Below, piece after piece: positions 1-11,340 of a stretch of DNA of 64,000 bases. The notes under the pieces are model-generated. The model was not told the DNA's origin and did not search any database. It saw only the letters and a program-made list of their open reading frames with translations. How positions within the stretch are numbered: the stretch's first letter is position 1; each line of letters begins with the position of its first letter. Origin of the DNA: Ricinus communis (lineage: Eukaryota; Streptophyta; Magnoliopsida; Malpighiales; Euphorbiaceae); assembly GCF_019578655.1 (NCBI RefSeq), contig NC_063261.1, positions 24,345,126 to 24,409,125 on the forward strand. Direction: 5' to 3'. A program made the translations under genes and the position numbers.

Positions 1-951
1 AACACCTATACAGAATACACGTGAAAATATTGAAGGAAACCATGTATGAAAAAGTATTTAAATATCACAAAAAATATAAGTTGAGGCATCTATCAGGTTA
101 TATCAAAAGTTAAGGTATTAAAATGGTCAAATGGTCCAAATTCAAGTGTCTTGATATGTATTTGGCCAAAATTAAATGAAAAGAAATCTTTACTTTTACA
201 TGCATGTCATGTGTAACATTTCTTTAAGTGTAATGTGATGTTTTACATGCATTTCATGTGTTTTTTCACTATACTATTTGCATTAGATGGTGAAATAACT
301 TGATAAGTGTCATTTGTCATATTGCATGCCATGCATCTTATATTTGGTTTTTGTAATTTTTTTTTTATTTTTTTGTTTATGTTTGGTTTATCTTTTGCTA
401 CAAATCAATATTTTTGTTTCAAAATATACAAATTTTTTTTTCTTTGGTTTATTTTTTATTATGCTATAATTTACTTTTAATTATGTTGTTTATTAGTTTA
501 TTTTTGCATCCGTATAATATTTTTAGTTTATTTTCATAACAAATTAGTATTTATAATTTATTTTCTGCTATGCTATGGTTTATCTATTAATATGTTTTCT
601 TTAATTTATTTTTACAAAAAAATAATTTTTTTTGTATAACATATCAACATTATTTATAGGTTTGTTCTTTACCTTTTTTTTTAGACTTGATCTTCTAAAA
701 TCAACTCAGATTGATTAATTAGCTACGAAACTCTTGTAAATGTATTAATTTCATCAGTATTGGTTAAAAATTGATCAAAACAAATAAAGATTTAAAGAAA
801 AATAAAGCAACTTTATGAGTTTTATAGTTTTATTTTAAAGATTCGAAACTAATATTTTTTCTGATATTTTTAATATAGTTGTCGATTTGGGCTTCAAAAT
901 TGGTTCTGAAAATAAAGTTTCATCAATCTTTTTATTTTTTATTTGATCTAA
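1..951. other. AT-rich intergenic DNA, no gene seen
   Basis: No convincing coding signal. The first 200 bases (around 80-180) contain phrases about sequence 'not followed' in a gene but typical of the ends of small inverted-repeat elements, so a truncated element may enter from the left edge. The remainder is poly-T and AT-rich filler. Short open frames here lack codon structure. Confidence 0.6.
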
Positions 952-1352
952 GGGCTGACAGCCTAAAAAATCCAAGCCTCTGTTGAAGTTTGTTATTTTA
1001 ATAATTTTTTTTAAAATTATCAATTTAGCCATGATTTAGCCAACTGAGTGTGATTTTAATCCAATTGAGTTGTTTCTCAAAATTGGGCAATGTGAACAAT
1101 GACATGAATGCTGATTAGAAAATGAAAATCTAAATTGATGGGTCTTAATGCCATATTATTTATACATATTGTACAACTTTGAATTCTCATCTCCTAAATG
1201 GCGTTTAAGTTACTATTCTAATTTTCACCAGCAACTCAATTTGGTCAAAATTGCACTCAATTGGCCAAATCATAGCTAAATTGGTAATTTTAAAGAATTG
1301 GCCAAAAATAGAGAATTTTCATAAATATTTGAATTTTTTAAGTTATTAGGCC
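952..1352. mobile_element. Mutator-type MITE, 401 bp, perfect 9-bp TSD
   Basis: A short non-coding inverted-repeat element. The left end begins GGGCTGACAGCCTAAAAAAT and the reverse complement of the right end begins GGCCTAATAACTTAAAAAAT; the similarity continues for over 100 bp on each side. The element is flanked by an exact 9-bp direct repeat, TTGATCTAA (943-951 and 1353-1361). Terminal inverted repeats with a 9-bp target duplication are the hallmark of Mutator-like non-autonomous elements. A second family member lies at 43598-44651, where the internal sequence (for example around the shared phrase GTGAACAATGACATG) is clearly homologous. It encodes nothing. Confidence 0.85.
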
Positions 1353-1739
1353 TTGATCTAATGAATTTGTGTTGATTTATTCTTTGCTTTTTAGGTTTTA
1401 CACTTTGGATGAAGAAGTTAGTATTTTGATATTATTTTTAATAATTTAAATATTTTTGTAATTATTTTAGGTCGCAATATTTTTTGATAAAAAATATATC
1501 ATTTTTCATTTTTTTAAAATTTTCCCTTTATAATAAAGAGAATAAATTATATATTTTTTAAAAATATATTTTAAAAGCCAGAAATGGTAATTCAAAAAGA
1601 GTAGAAGTTTATAATTTCAAATGCATGTAGTAATACCAAACCGGCCCATAATTTAGTAACAAATGAAGCCAATAGATTCCGGTTACCATTTTTAGAATTT
1701 TTTTTCAAAAAAATGGTGTTCAAGGAATGAAATTGCAAA

Positions 1740-1925
1740 TAAAAGTGCACTTATTTAAAGAGGGCCAACAAATCGTGGGCTTTGAACCATGCAATATAAA
1801 TTGTCATTCCTTTACTCTCATTAGAAAGTAAAAACACCCTTAATACAGAGAAAATAACTCGAACCTCATATCACTCACTCTTAAAAGTAACTGCTCTTAC
1901 CACTTGAGTTAGATCTCACGCGTGA
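1740..1925 (-). repeat. tRNA-derived SINE (minus strand)
   Basis: On the minus strand, an internal RNA polymerase III promoter is visible. A box A-like TAACTCAAGTGGTAAGAGC complements about 1893-1911, and a box B-like GAGGTTCGAGTTA complements 1855-1867. Their spacing is close to that in tRNA genes. The head lies near 1925 and the body runs toward lower coordinates. The stretch does not fold into a real tRNA with acceptor-stem pairing that I can find, so a SINE is preferred over a tRNA gene. The 3' boundary is uncertain. Confidence 0.55.
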
Positions 1926-2060
1926 AATGCAATTATTCCTAATCATTATGCATTAAAATATTTTTTTTTTCTCAAATCGGGATCAATATATAGATAGTAT
2001 TAAGATATGAAAGAATAAAAATAAATATTGTTATTTCTTTTCTTTCGTATCATGAAAATA

Positions 2061-2637
2061 GAAATAAAGTCTAATTTGGTAACTGACCTTATTGTTTGGA
2101 TTCAATTTAGCCCTTTTATAAATTTATGGATATACCTAAACTTTTACATATTTAGTTCAAATTATCTATTTTTTTTATAAAAATTAGAGAGTGGATACAT
2201 TAAGAAAATGTAAAATTTAAATTATTTAAATTAAATGATACATATTGATATTTAAATAAGATATAATAAAAAATATTATTGATTTTCAATGTTCTTTTTT
2301 TTTTCTCTCTTAATAATGACGGTGAAAAAAATAATTACGATAATGGTGGTACCGAGGGTAGTGGAGGTAATAGTGGCTTCAGCGAAAATAATAGTTGTAA
2401 TAACTATTTATTGCTTAATTATATTAATTGTACTAAAATTATACAATAACTTTATATATTATTATAATATTATAATTATTTTTTATTTTTAATGGAGAGT
2501 TCTCTTTTTTTTTTTCAGAAATAGAGTTAAAATTTAAATTAAATATATAAAGATTTAGACTAAAAAGTCCACAAATTTAGAAAGAGACTAAATTAAACCC
2601 GAATGATACAATTAGTAACCAAATTAAACTCTATTCC
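2061..2637. mobile_element. Mutator-type MITE, 577 bp
   Basis: The left end (GAAATAAAGTCTAATTTGG) pairs with the reverse complement of the right end (GGAATAGAGTTTAATTTGG), and similarity continues for roughly 100 bp into the element. Flanks ATGAAAATA (2052-2060) and ATGAAAATG (2638-2646) match at 8 of 9 positions, which fits a 9-bp target duplication. The middle (about 2315-2410) is less AT-rich and reads as an Asn/Gly-rich stretch in one frame. That could be a captured coding scrap or chance. Confidence 0.7.
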
Positions 2638-2646
2638 ATGAAAATG

Positions 2647-5377
2647 ATATTTTCATTCCACATATTACTTCTTAATAATTAATATTTTAAATAAAACTTG
2701 TATAACTTCTCTTCATTTTAAACTTTCTAATGTTTTGATTGGAATATGAATTTCTTGTATGTTGCCTCACTTGCATATTTAAAGGAACACACTATTAGTA
2801 ATCCTAAGTGGATATGATAGAATGGAAGTTCGTTTTGACCCTTGAATGTTAGAGTTATGTCCAAATTGAATCAAAATTACCTTTCTAATTACATTAATAA
2901 AAGATTTCAATATATAGTTCAATTAAGTCCACTGTCCCTTGCAATAAATAAATAATAATAAAAGTCCACTACCTAAAAAAATTATAAAAATAATTATAAT
3001 ATTTTGTATTAAAAAATTAGTTTTTTTGAGTGACGTGAAACTTTTTTTATGAAATTTTAAATGTACATGCTGAACAAATATATTATAACTGACATTTATT
3101 TAACAATTAAAATTTGCAATATGGTATAGCTATGCTCAGTGACTAATTATGTACAAAACAAGTTTATAATATTTAAATGAGACCGATTGTTGAAATATCA
3201 ATATTAATTTTTTTCTTAATCCTATAGCACTAACAACTAAAAATTACAAATAAAATAAATCTATAATTTGTTCTATTATGTAAAAGTAAATAAATAAAAT
3301 TACAAATATAAACCATCACAAAGCTAAAAAAGAATAAAGATAATTTTCATATTAATAATAATGGATTTGTGCAGCTCACCTGTAAGAAATTAAGAATGTA
3401 GCAGTATTTTATAGAAAAGCAATTTTCTATTAACATGGAGTTAATAAAAAAATCAAGTCCTAAGATCTTGAAACTATCATTTGAAGGGAATTGAAACAGA
3501 ATTCCGGTGGATCATGTGATGATAAAATTGATAAATATAAAACATAAAAAAAAAATATTAGAAAGTACATAAGTTCACTTATATAGCAAACACAAGATTT
3601 TAATCGACTAAATATAAAAAGCAATTAACTAATTTTTTTAGAAACAAATATTATATTATCTATTATCAGCTAATTAATATATAAAAGATACTTAAAAATT
3701 ATAAAAAAAAAAACTATTTTAAGAAAAGTAATTAATTTTGTAGAAATAATGATCTTTTCGAATATGAACAGAAGATAAAAGAGCAAACTTATAAATTACA
3801 TTTAAAAAGAATATAAATTTCATTGTGCATCACATAAATTCACCAATTCCTTAAGGCACGAGATAAATAAAAGTAATTTGTAAGAAAGAAAAACCTTAAA
3901 GAAAAAGGGATGGTTACCACCAAAACCTATGTATTAGTGGAAACTAAGAGAAAAAGAAATAAAAATCAAAATATTTATTGTGATATAGTTTTTAAAAGAT
4001 TGAGAAAGGAGAATAAGAAGGAAGAATTTATACCCTAGCTACAAGATTTTTTTTTCTCCCTATTTTTTCACTGTCGGCCACGGTGACGATAGCTATTTTT
4101 AATTTTTAATTTTTTTCTTAGTAATTTTTTCAATCTCAATAAAATAATCAAATCGTATTTTTATCTTATGTATGAATTGGTTAGAGTTTATAGATTTTGA
4201 TTGCAAAATCTTTTATGTTCTTTTAGTAGTGAATTTGGATAAATAGATAACAAATCAAAGAAGTTTTGAAGAAGATCCTATGACTGCTAATTCAGAGATA
4301 AATCAAAACATTCCAACAATGAGGATGAATTTTTTTAGTTAAAAGTTCATTTAGGATCTTATTTTATATTTACTTTTCTTAGTTGTTTGTTAATTTCGTT
4401 GATTAAATATTATGAATATTTTATTTTGTCTTTCTTTATGTGAGTTTATTTGTATTCTTTCATGAGAGTTTGTTTATATTTTTTCATGAGAGTTAGGATG
4501 AGTTTGATTATGGTATTCAAAAGATTGAACTTTTTAAAGACTCGTTAAATGACAATAAAATTGATTTGTGGCTCAATATAGCCACCAAGTGGAATGTGTT
4601 TCTTATCGATGTGCCAAATGCAACCAAGATGCTGTATGCAATTGTTCCATCAACACGATTAATGAAGCTTAGAGAAAAATCTCATTTTCGTAACAAAATT
4701 AATATAAATTTCTTGAACGTAATCATGTTTACTTGTCTATTACAAATTGTGCTTAATAATTATTTTTAATGGAAGACTCCTTTTATTTAAAAAAAAGGAA
4801 GAGTATTTTTTATTTTTCTCTTTAACCATCAAAAGAGAATTTTAACTGTCAACACTATCTAAAATTTTCTCAAATAAAAAGCTTAAGCTTAATTATCTTA
4901 ATTTCTTCGAAAGCAAAAAATACATATTTATATTTATGAAATTTAGCTATTTAATCAATGTAATTCTAATCTTCAATTTAATTTGATAGATATTTAAATG
5001 TGATATGTCAATAATTTTTAATATATGTCTTCATTCAATATATCCACATATATTGCACGAAAGTGTTTAAATTTTAGCAAAAAATAAAATTCAAATATAT
5101 GTTAAGTTAAATTGAAAATTAAGAGTGTTTAGATACTAAAAATATAAAATTTAATAAATATCTTATTAGGTTAAATTAAACGTCAAATATTAAATTAATT
5201 AATTGATATAATTCAAAGGCATAAGTATACATTTTGGCCAAAAAAGAAAAATAAAAGAAAATTATGAATTTATTCTCCAAAGTCCAAGTAATTACTTCAT
5301 TTTTGTAGTCAATCCTAAAGTTAAAAAAGGTTCAAATCAAAATTTCAATCATAATAAAAAATAATTTCAATAAACCC
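2647..5377. other. AT-rich intergenic DNA, no gene seen
   Basis: About 2.7 kb with no sustained coding frame. Fragments near 2820-2950 and 5210-5340 have the phrasing of decayed inverted-repeat element ends. A less AT-rich patch at 4560-4690 reads as a cysteine-rich stretch in one frame but is broken at once on both sides. Confidence 0.6.
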
Positions 5378-5387
5378 CATTTTATTT

Positions 5388-5518
5388 GGATAAAGGGTCA
5401 TTCTAGCCTCTAGACTTGTAACTGTAGGCCAAATAGGCCGAATTTCATTGTTTCCATCAAATAGCCCCAAAAGAAACCTTTTTCAAGCCAATTAAACCCA
5501 TTTTGGCCCTTAACCCAG
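5388..5518 (+). repeat. MULE left terminal inverted repeat
   Basis: It matches the reverse complement of 10280-10409 through shared phrases such as ACTTGTAACTG, CATCAAATAG and AAAAGAAACCTTTTTC. It defines the left border of the element. Confidence 0.85.
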
Positions 5519-6109
5519 CACGTGTAAAACACGTTTACTATCAGAAAAATGGGTCTATTAAGATATCAACTCTCACTTTTCTCTTAGCTCAGCTACTGCC
5601 TGAGTTGGGCGAGAATGAGCTAGCACGTGTATATCTTACATTGAGTAATAAACCTAAAGTTAAAGAGAAGTAAATTAAGTAGAAAACTCCTTAAGCTCTC
5701 TAATTGAATCTAACTTAAACTAGATTTTCTGTCTAATAACAACGGAAGAAAATTGAATCCCACTTAAGCTGGGTTTTCTGTCTAACACTCTAAAAAGTTA
5801 GTTCCATTTAAGAAAAACACCATAATCTACGCACATTAAGTTAGTAATGCGGATTTTTTGTATATTGCATTGATATGTTAAATATGTCTTTTGCTATTTA
5901 AAATAGATGGAGAAGTTTGTTTTGTCGTTATTTAAGTGATAAAAGTCATAGCTAGTAATAAACTAAGCAACTTGTTTTAGTATGTGGTCCATGTGTGTTT
6001 TTTATTGATTTGATTTATATGCACATGGATAGTTGTGTATTTTTTTTTATAATGTTATATGTGAGTTGATAAAAATATTGCGTTCTTTTATCTGCAAGAT
6101 TACTATTTA

Positions 6110-8000
6110 ACAGAAGCAATATCAAGAATACCTATTAGTTTTAAGATTCATCATGGGGATAAATTTGTTAGAGATTCTAAGCTTAGGTATGTGGGTGGTG
6201 AGATATTTTATTGAAAGTTATATGATATAGACACTTTACATTTCATGAGAATTGTTAGTAAACTGAAATGTTTAGGCTATGCACATAACCCCTATGTTTA
6301 CTGGTTACCTGAAGATAAATTGTTGGAGGATATGTTCTTAAGTTCATGAATGACTTGTACATACATGAGATATTGTCCTTAGCTTAAAAACATTTGAAGG
6401 TAGAGTTATTTCTTGAGCATTTAGTTGATACAACTGAAATCATTGATAATTCTATGGTATTGAGGATTGATAATAATGCTAAGGATGATGATTTACAAGA
6501 AGTGGAAGTGGAGTGCTGTAATGAGGTTAACATTGATGAAAGTATTGAGGTAGGTGTAGAAAAGGTAAAGAAGCATGTGGACCCTAATCTAGACCATAAT
6601 GAGGGGGCGCACCACATCGAGTGGTTTAATAAGGTGGATTTAGATAGTGAGATATTTAATAAGGTTTCTGCAGGTTGTCAACAAGATTTTAGAAAATGGA
6701 GAGACTTTGGAGATGAAATAGAGATGCACTTAAGAGAGGTTGGAAAGAAGGATGCAGACCTATTCTTGGTGTGTATGGATGCTCCTTAAAGACAAAATGC
6801 AAAAGAAAACTTCTTACTACAATGGGCAGAGATGCCAATAATCAAAGGTATCCTGTTGCATGGGCAATAGTTAGGTTTGAAACAAAAGTAACTTGGATTT
6901 AGTTTTTTCAAAAGTTAAAAAAAGATCTTGGATTGACTGATGGGAAAGACTTCACTATTATTAGTGATATGCAGAAGGTAATTGATAAAGTAATTATATG
7001 ATCTTATATTACTATTCAAGTTCAATTATAATAATTGTTAATTTTAATTATGCAGGGCTTGATTGAAGCTGTCAAAGTAGAGCTACCACTTGCAGATCAC
7101 AGATAGTGTGCAATGCATATCTACTCAATTTGGCAAAACAGATGGAGGGAATCTGAACTAAAACAATAGTTTTGGAGATATACAAAAAGCTCATACCAAC
7201 AAAACTTCAATAACTAGTTCAATGAGCTTGATAGAAAGACATTTAGAGTAGTTGAGCATCTTCTCACTTATCCACCTGATACATGGTGCAGGTCCTTCTT
7301 CTCTTTTAGTGCTAAGTGTGATAGTTATGAGAATAATATGTGTGAGTCTTTCAATAGCCATTTAGTTAATGCTAGAAAAAAAAACATGTTTTTGCATTAT
7401 TGGAATGGATTAGGGTTATGCTATGAATATGATTCATATCAAATGGACGATGTTATGAAGTAGTTTTCAAATGTTAGTCCTAGCTGACTAGAAAGATTTA
7501 ATAAGAATATGGAAAGGGCAAGTAGATGTAATAGGGAGTGGAATGGGCATATTAGTTATGAGATTTCAGAGGACTTAGATAGACACACTATTAATTTAGA
7601 AAAAAAAGACTTGCGCATTATGGGATTTAACTGGAATCCCATACCCTCATGGAATTTGTGCTATATATCATGCCAAAAAGAAATTAGAATCATAGATAGA
7701 CCCATAGTATACCAAAGCAAAGTATCTTGCAGCATATGCCTATTACATGTAACCTGTGAAAGGTAGAAATATGTGGCCAAAGACCAACAATCCCCTATTA
7801 CTATTACCTAAAGTACTTAAAGCTCCTGGTAGACCTAAAAATTGCAGAAGAAAGGATCTAAATGTGCCCAAAAAGAGTGGCAAACTAGGAAAGCAATGTG
7901 CTGTCATAACTTGTAGCTACTGCCATCAATCAAGACATAACAGAAAAGGTTGTATATGGAAAGGCAAAACTATAAGTCATATTCTAAATTTTACTTATCC
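6110..8000 (+). pseudogene. MULE transposase (MURA-type), broken
   Basis: Pieces in family order are recognisable across several frames. First comes an N-terminal region with phrases like IHHGDKFV and YVGGEIFY (about 6150-6215). Next is an acidic linker frame (6394-6789). Then comes the core transposase: LLTTMGRDANNQRYPVAWAI (about 6810-6870) and DGKDFTIISDMQKG, interrupted by a 78-bp GT..AG intron at 6978-7055. ESFNSHLVNARKK lies at about 7345-7380. A SWIM-like segment (GIPYPHGICAIYHA, about 7635-7680) has Tyr where the family has the first Cys of CPH. A zinc knuckle CX2CX4HX4C lies at about 7911-7952. In-frame stops after IFY, after the RYVGG region, near ADHR and in the SWIM segment, plus frameshifts, show it is dead. 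Family identity is firm; exact ends are not. Confidence 0.85.
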
Positions 8001-9470
8001 ACATTTATTTCTATTTTGATTATATATATTAAAGGTTTTTAAAAAAATTATGTATTGCAACCATCTAAGATTAATCACCTTGTGGCACCACCATCCAATA
8101 CTACTCCAAGTGTGTGGAGAATGATAATAAATGCCACCAAGTATATTTTTTTAAAATTTATTCAGTCAAAGCTAATACTAAGGACTGGATTTATGTTATG
8201 TAGTAAAAGGCAATACACATGAGAGAGCCAGATGCCATTGCTGAGAAAAACCGATGCAAGTCAAATTCTATAACTCGCAAGGGAAAAGAAAAATTACTTG
8301 AATTATCAAAGAGCAAAAGAAAGATGACTTATACCAAGTCCGTCTCTAAAAGATATAAAAAAAATAAACAGTTGGCATTGACATTTCTTTTGATAAAGTT
8401 ACAAGAGAGATCACCTGGAATTTAAGTATAGATTTATCATGTGTTTCTTCATCATTTTTTTTTCTTTTTGTTCATATTTTGGTTAACCTGTGCATCAATT
8501 TGGTGAAACAACCTGGCTTTTTCAGTTAGAGTTATGTTTTTACAAAAAATCTTATACCAACAGCCTAAAAGAGGATCATTACACCATATCAGCATATGAT
8601 GTTGTCAAATACCAAGGCAACCCAACTTATGGGGGGTTCCAAGCCCTAGTATTCCAATAGGCAGGCAAACCTAGCATCTCCACTATGCACTTGCAAGCTT
8701 AAGCAGAAATGGAAAGAGGAAAAATAACTACACAAACACATTTCACTCATTCTATCCCATCAAATACACTTCAACCAAATTTCATTCACTATCAAACACC
8801 TTCGAATTCATCTCAAAGCCATTTCAACTAGCAGTTATGTCATCTCAGGCTTTATATACTCCAAACATATCTGCATCTTCATCAATTGGAGGAGGTCAAA
8901 CACAACACTCTTAATAATCAATAGTTTCTCAATGCCCTCCATTACACCGAGTATTTCCACCTACACAAATCAAACTAAATTGTTGCCAAAAGGGAAAAAG
9001 AAACTGCCACCGCAAAAGAAGCCTATCTGAAATATATGATGATCTTACACAACAACTTTTTTTGCATTATGCTTTGCTAGGAAACAGATTAGTTTAATTT
9101 GGAGAATTACATAACTTGTGAACTAATTTTTGAACATGCTTGTACTAGATTAATGTAATCTATGCTTCAATTTTGTTTTGGTAACTCGAAGTTGTAAATC
9201 TGAAAGGAATACTGTTATGGGGCTTATACCATAACTGAATTCTAGATATATTTTTCGTATAGCTATAGGTCTCTTTTGAATTTTCTTTTGATGTAATGAA
9301 AGAATTCACTAAATGGAAGTTATAAAATTCTTGTGTTAATTGTGCATTATTGATTTCGAATCTTTTTAATTTCTTAACTCTTGCAATAAAAAGAAAACAA
9401 CAACCACTGTATTTATTGCATATTCCTTATCACAAATTACACATGCCCAACTAATCTATAATGTGATAAC

Positions 9471-10020
9471 TCAACTTTTAAATATTGAGATTACAATTGA
9501 CACAATCAATATCCATGTCAATATCAAAATTTTCAGAGCACAACACATCATAAACTTATACACTAATTCAGCTACATTAACAGCTTCAATCTTTCTTCTT
9601 AAACTCATGCATTCCATCTGCATTTCATAAAATTCAGAATGCAATCTTCTATCACAATAAACACACTTCTTCATTTTCTACCTTCATGGTATAATTTTCA
9701 CATACAATTCATTGATTACGTGCATTAGTTGCAGAGGGAATCGATTATCATGCCACTCAAAAAACTGACATCCACCTTGTTGCTGCTCCACTCTCTTCTC
9801 GTTTGTCTTCTTCTGTAACCATTCACATCAACAACTTCAAACAAATAAAACTATAAGACCAAGAAAACACAAACTAAAACCCACAATTACCTAGAACCTG
9901 ATAGTATCTACAGGAGTAAAACCTCCTTCCTCGATTGTTATCAGTCCAAGCAACCTATTTGGAACTTTTAGATTGCAATCACACAAACGAGGTCGATCTT
10001 CATGCACAAAATCAGGCAGC
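9471..10020 (-). pseudogene. GRF-type zinc-finger protein, broken, inside MULE
   Basis: On the minus strand a first exon (about 10010-9890) reads RPRLCDCNLKVPNR and, after a one-base frameshift, AWTDNNRGRRFYSCRYYQ. This is the CxC...GRRFYxC core of plant GRF zinc fingers. After an intron ending in ACAG (about 9813), the second exon reads GGCQFFEWHD, the expected final Cys and FFEW segment. Downstream frames contain a Leu/Arg-rich coiled segment and a C-terminal hydrophobic stretch (about 9480-9545) that could be a membrane anchor, matching the small GRF-plus-transmembrane proteins of plants. An in-frame stop before LPDF, the frameshift in exon 1 and the stop at the end of KIIP show it is inactive. 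GRF fingers are thought to bind nucleic acid; its role here is unknown. Confidence 0.75.
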
Positions 10021-10279
10021 TATCAATTATTGGACGAGAAGTACTGTGATAATGGCGTAATGAACTTTCAGATCATGAGGATGATGTCGACATTATTATA
10101 GTTTAGTTGCAAAAAAAAAACAACTTTAGGGTTCTTATTTATTTTAGGCTTTTATTCAGACATTAGCATTATAGATATAAATACTTTAATAAATAATAAA
10201 CTAATAAACAAATCACTTAATTACAAAAAATTATTATTTTAATGTGTTTCAATACATATAATAAATGTATTTTTTAAGC

Positions 10280-10409
10280 TCGGTTTAAGGGTCAAATGGG
10301 TTTAATTGGTTCGAAAAAGGTTTCTTTTGGACCTATTTGATGGAAAAAATAAAATTCAACCTATTTATCCTGCAGTTACAAGTCAATGGGCTAAAATGAC
10401 CCTTTGTCC
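10280..10409 (-). repeat. MULE right terminal inverted repeat
   Basis: It is the reverse complement partner of 5388-5518. The outermost bases read CTTTGTCC on the plus strand, mirroring GGATAAAG at the left end. Confidence 0.85.
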
Positions 10410-10773
10410 CATTTCAGTAAATAAACAAATATATATAGTTGAAATATAAAAACTTTCTTATTATATATGTTATTGATATATAAGAATTGTAATTCTAACA
10501 TCTATCACTAATTTTATTACATAGATAGTGTGAAAATATTTAATTTTATAATTATTATATAACTAATTTATTATTCAATAATAATATATTAACTATTAAG
10601 TTAATATTTTAATTATACTATGATTTTAAATTCTAAAAATACTATATTGATTATATATTTAATACTAATTATATAAAATTTATAGATGATCAATAAGTAT
10701 TTTAACATAATTTTATATTTGTTGTATTAAAGAATCTTAAAATCTTAGAAATTCTATTAAGGAAGACAATAAA

Positions 10774-11340
10774 CTAGTCATTTATTTTTGTATTATTTTA
10801 ATTATAAAATCGAGTTTATAGATAAAATTTAATAGAATTTTTAATATTTAATAATATTTATAATAATTTAAACAATATTACTAAATTATATATTTTTAAA
10901 TTTTTTCTTGTTTTCTAATATTTTTAAGATTTTACTAATATAATAAAATAAAGACCATTAAAAAGTATTTATTAATTAATTTTAGCATTTTATAACTTAA
11001 TAACATAAATATAATAATAATTATTATTTTTTGGGATTAGATTGTTATATAATTAAAATATAAAATTAATAATTTAATTTAAAATATTATTTTTTAAATT
11101 AGAATCATTGTCTAATTAGAAAATTAATTTATTAGTTAATTATTAAAATATAATTAATATATTAATTCTTAGATTTAGATTTATTATATAACTAAGAATG
11201 TAACTTATTAATGAATATACTAATAGAAAAAACCATAGAAATATACATAAATTTAAATTTTATGTATAAAAAATAAGTATATATATCAAAATAAAAGTTA
11301 TATGTATCAAAATTTAATATATATAGATAGGTAGATTGCT
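10774..11340 (-). repeat. AT-rich dispersed repeat, copy A (Helitron-like?)
   Basis: It is homologous to 12467-13090 and 50734-51400. Shared landmarks in the same order include AATTATAAAATCGAGTT, TTTTTAATATTTAATA, TATTTATTAATTAATT and, at the end, AAAAAATAAGTATA. The left edge carries ACTAGTC. Read on the minus strand this gives a terminus CTAG followed by T, compatible with a Helitron 3' end, but no convincing hairpin is left. Confidence 0.5.

Larger units (their letters stand above)
5388..10409 (+). mobile_element. Mutator-like element (MULE), 5.0 kb, decayed
   Basis: A full-length MULE defined by long terminal inverted repeats: 5388-5518 and 10280-10409 align as reverse complements over about 130 bp, both starting GGAYAAAGGGTCATT. 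Flanks CATTTTATTT (5378-5387) and CATTTCAGTA (10410-10419) look like a degenerate 9-10 bp target duplication. Inside are a broken MURA transposase on the plus strand (about 6110-8000) and a broken GRF zinc-finger gene on the minus strand (about 9471-10020). About 8020-9470 has no intact frame; it may be the eroded 3' part of the transposase transcript. Many stops and frameshifts imply an old insertion, yet the arms remain well matched. It is probably immobile by itself, but could be mobilised in trans. Confidence 0.88.

Noticed and set aside
835..1032. Minus-strand 65-codon frame
   Set aside because: It overlaps the left terminal repeat and flank of the MITE at 952-1352, has Lys/Ile-rich AT-driven composition, and is not preserved in the second MITE copy.
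1850..1925. A genuine tRNA gene on the minus strand
   Set aside because: Box A and box B are present, but I cannot pair an acceptor stem or find a standard anticodon arm; a SINE head explains the signals better.
4560..4690. Cysteine-rich stretch (ECVSYRCAKCNQ) in one plus frame
   Set aside because: Stops occur close on both sides, there are no splice sites of good quality, and no family is recognisable. It might be a captured scrap but cannot be supported.
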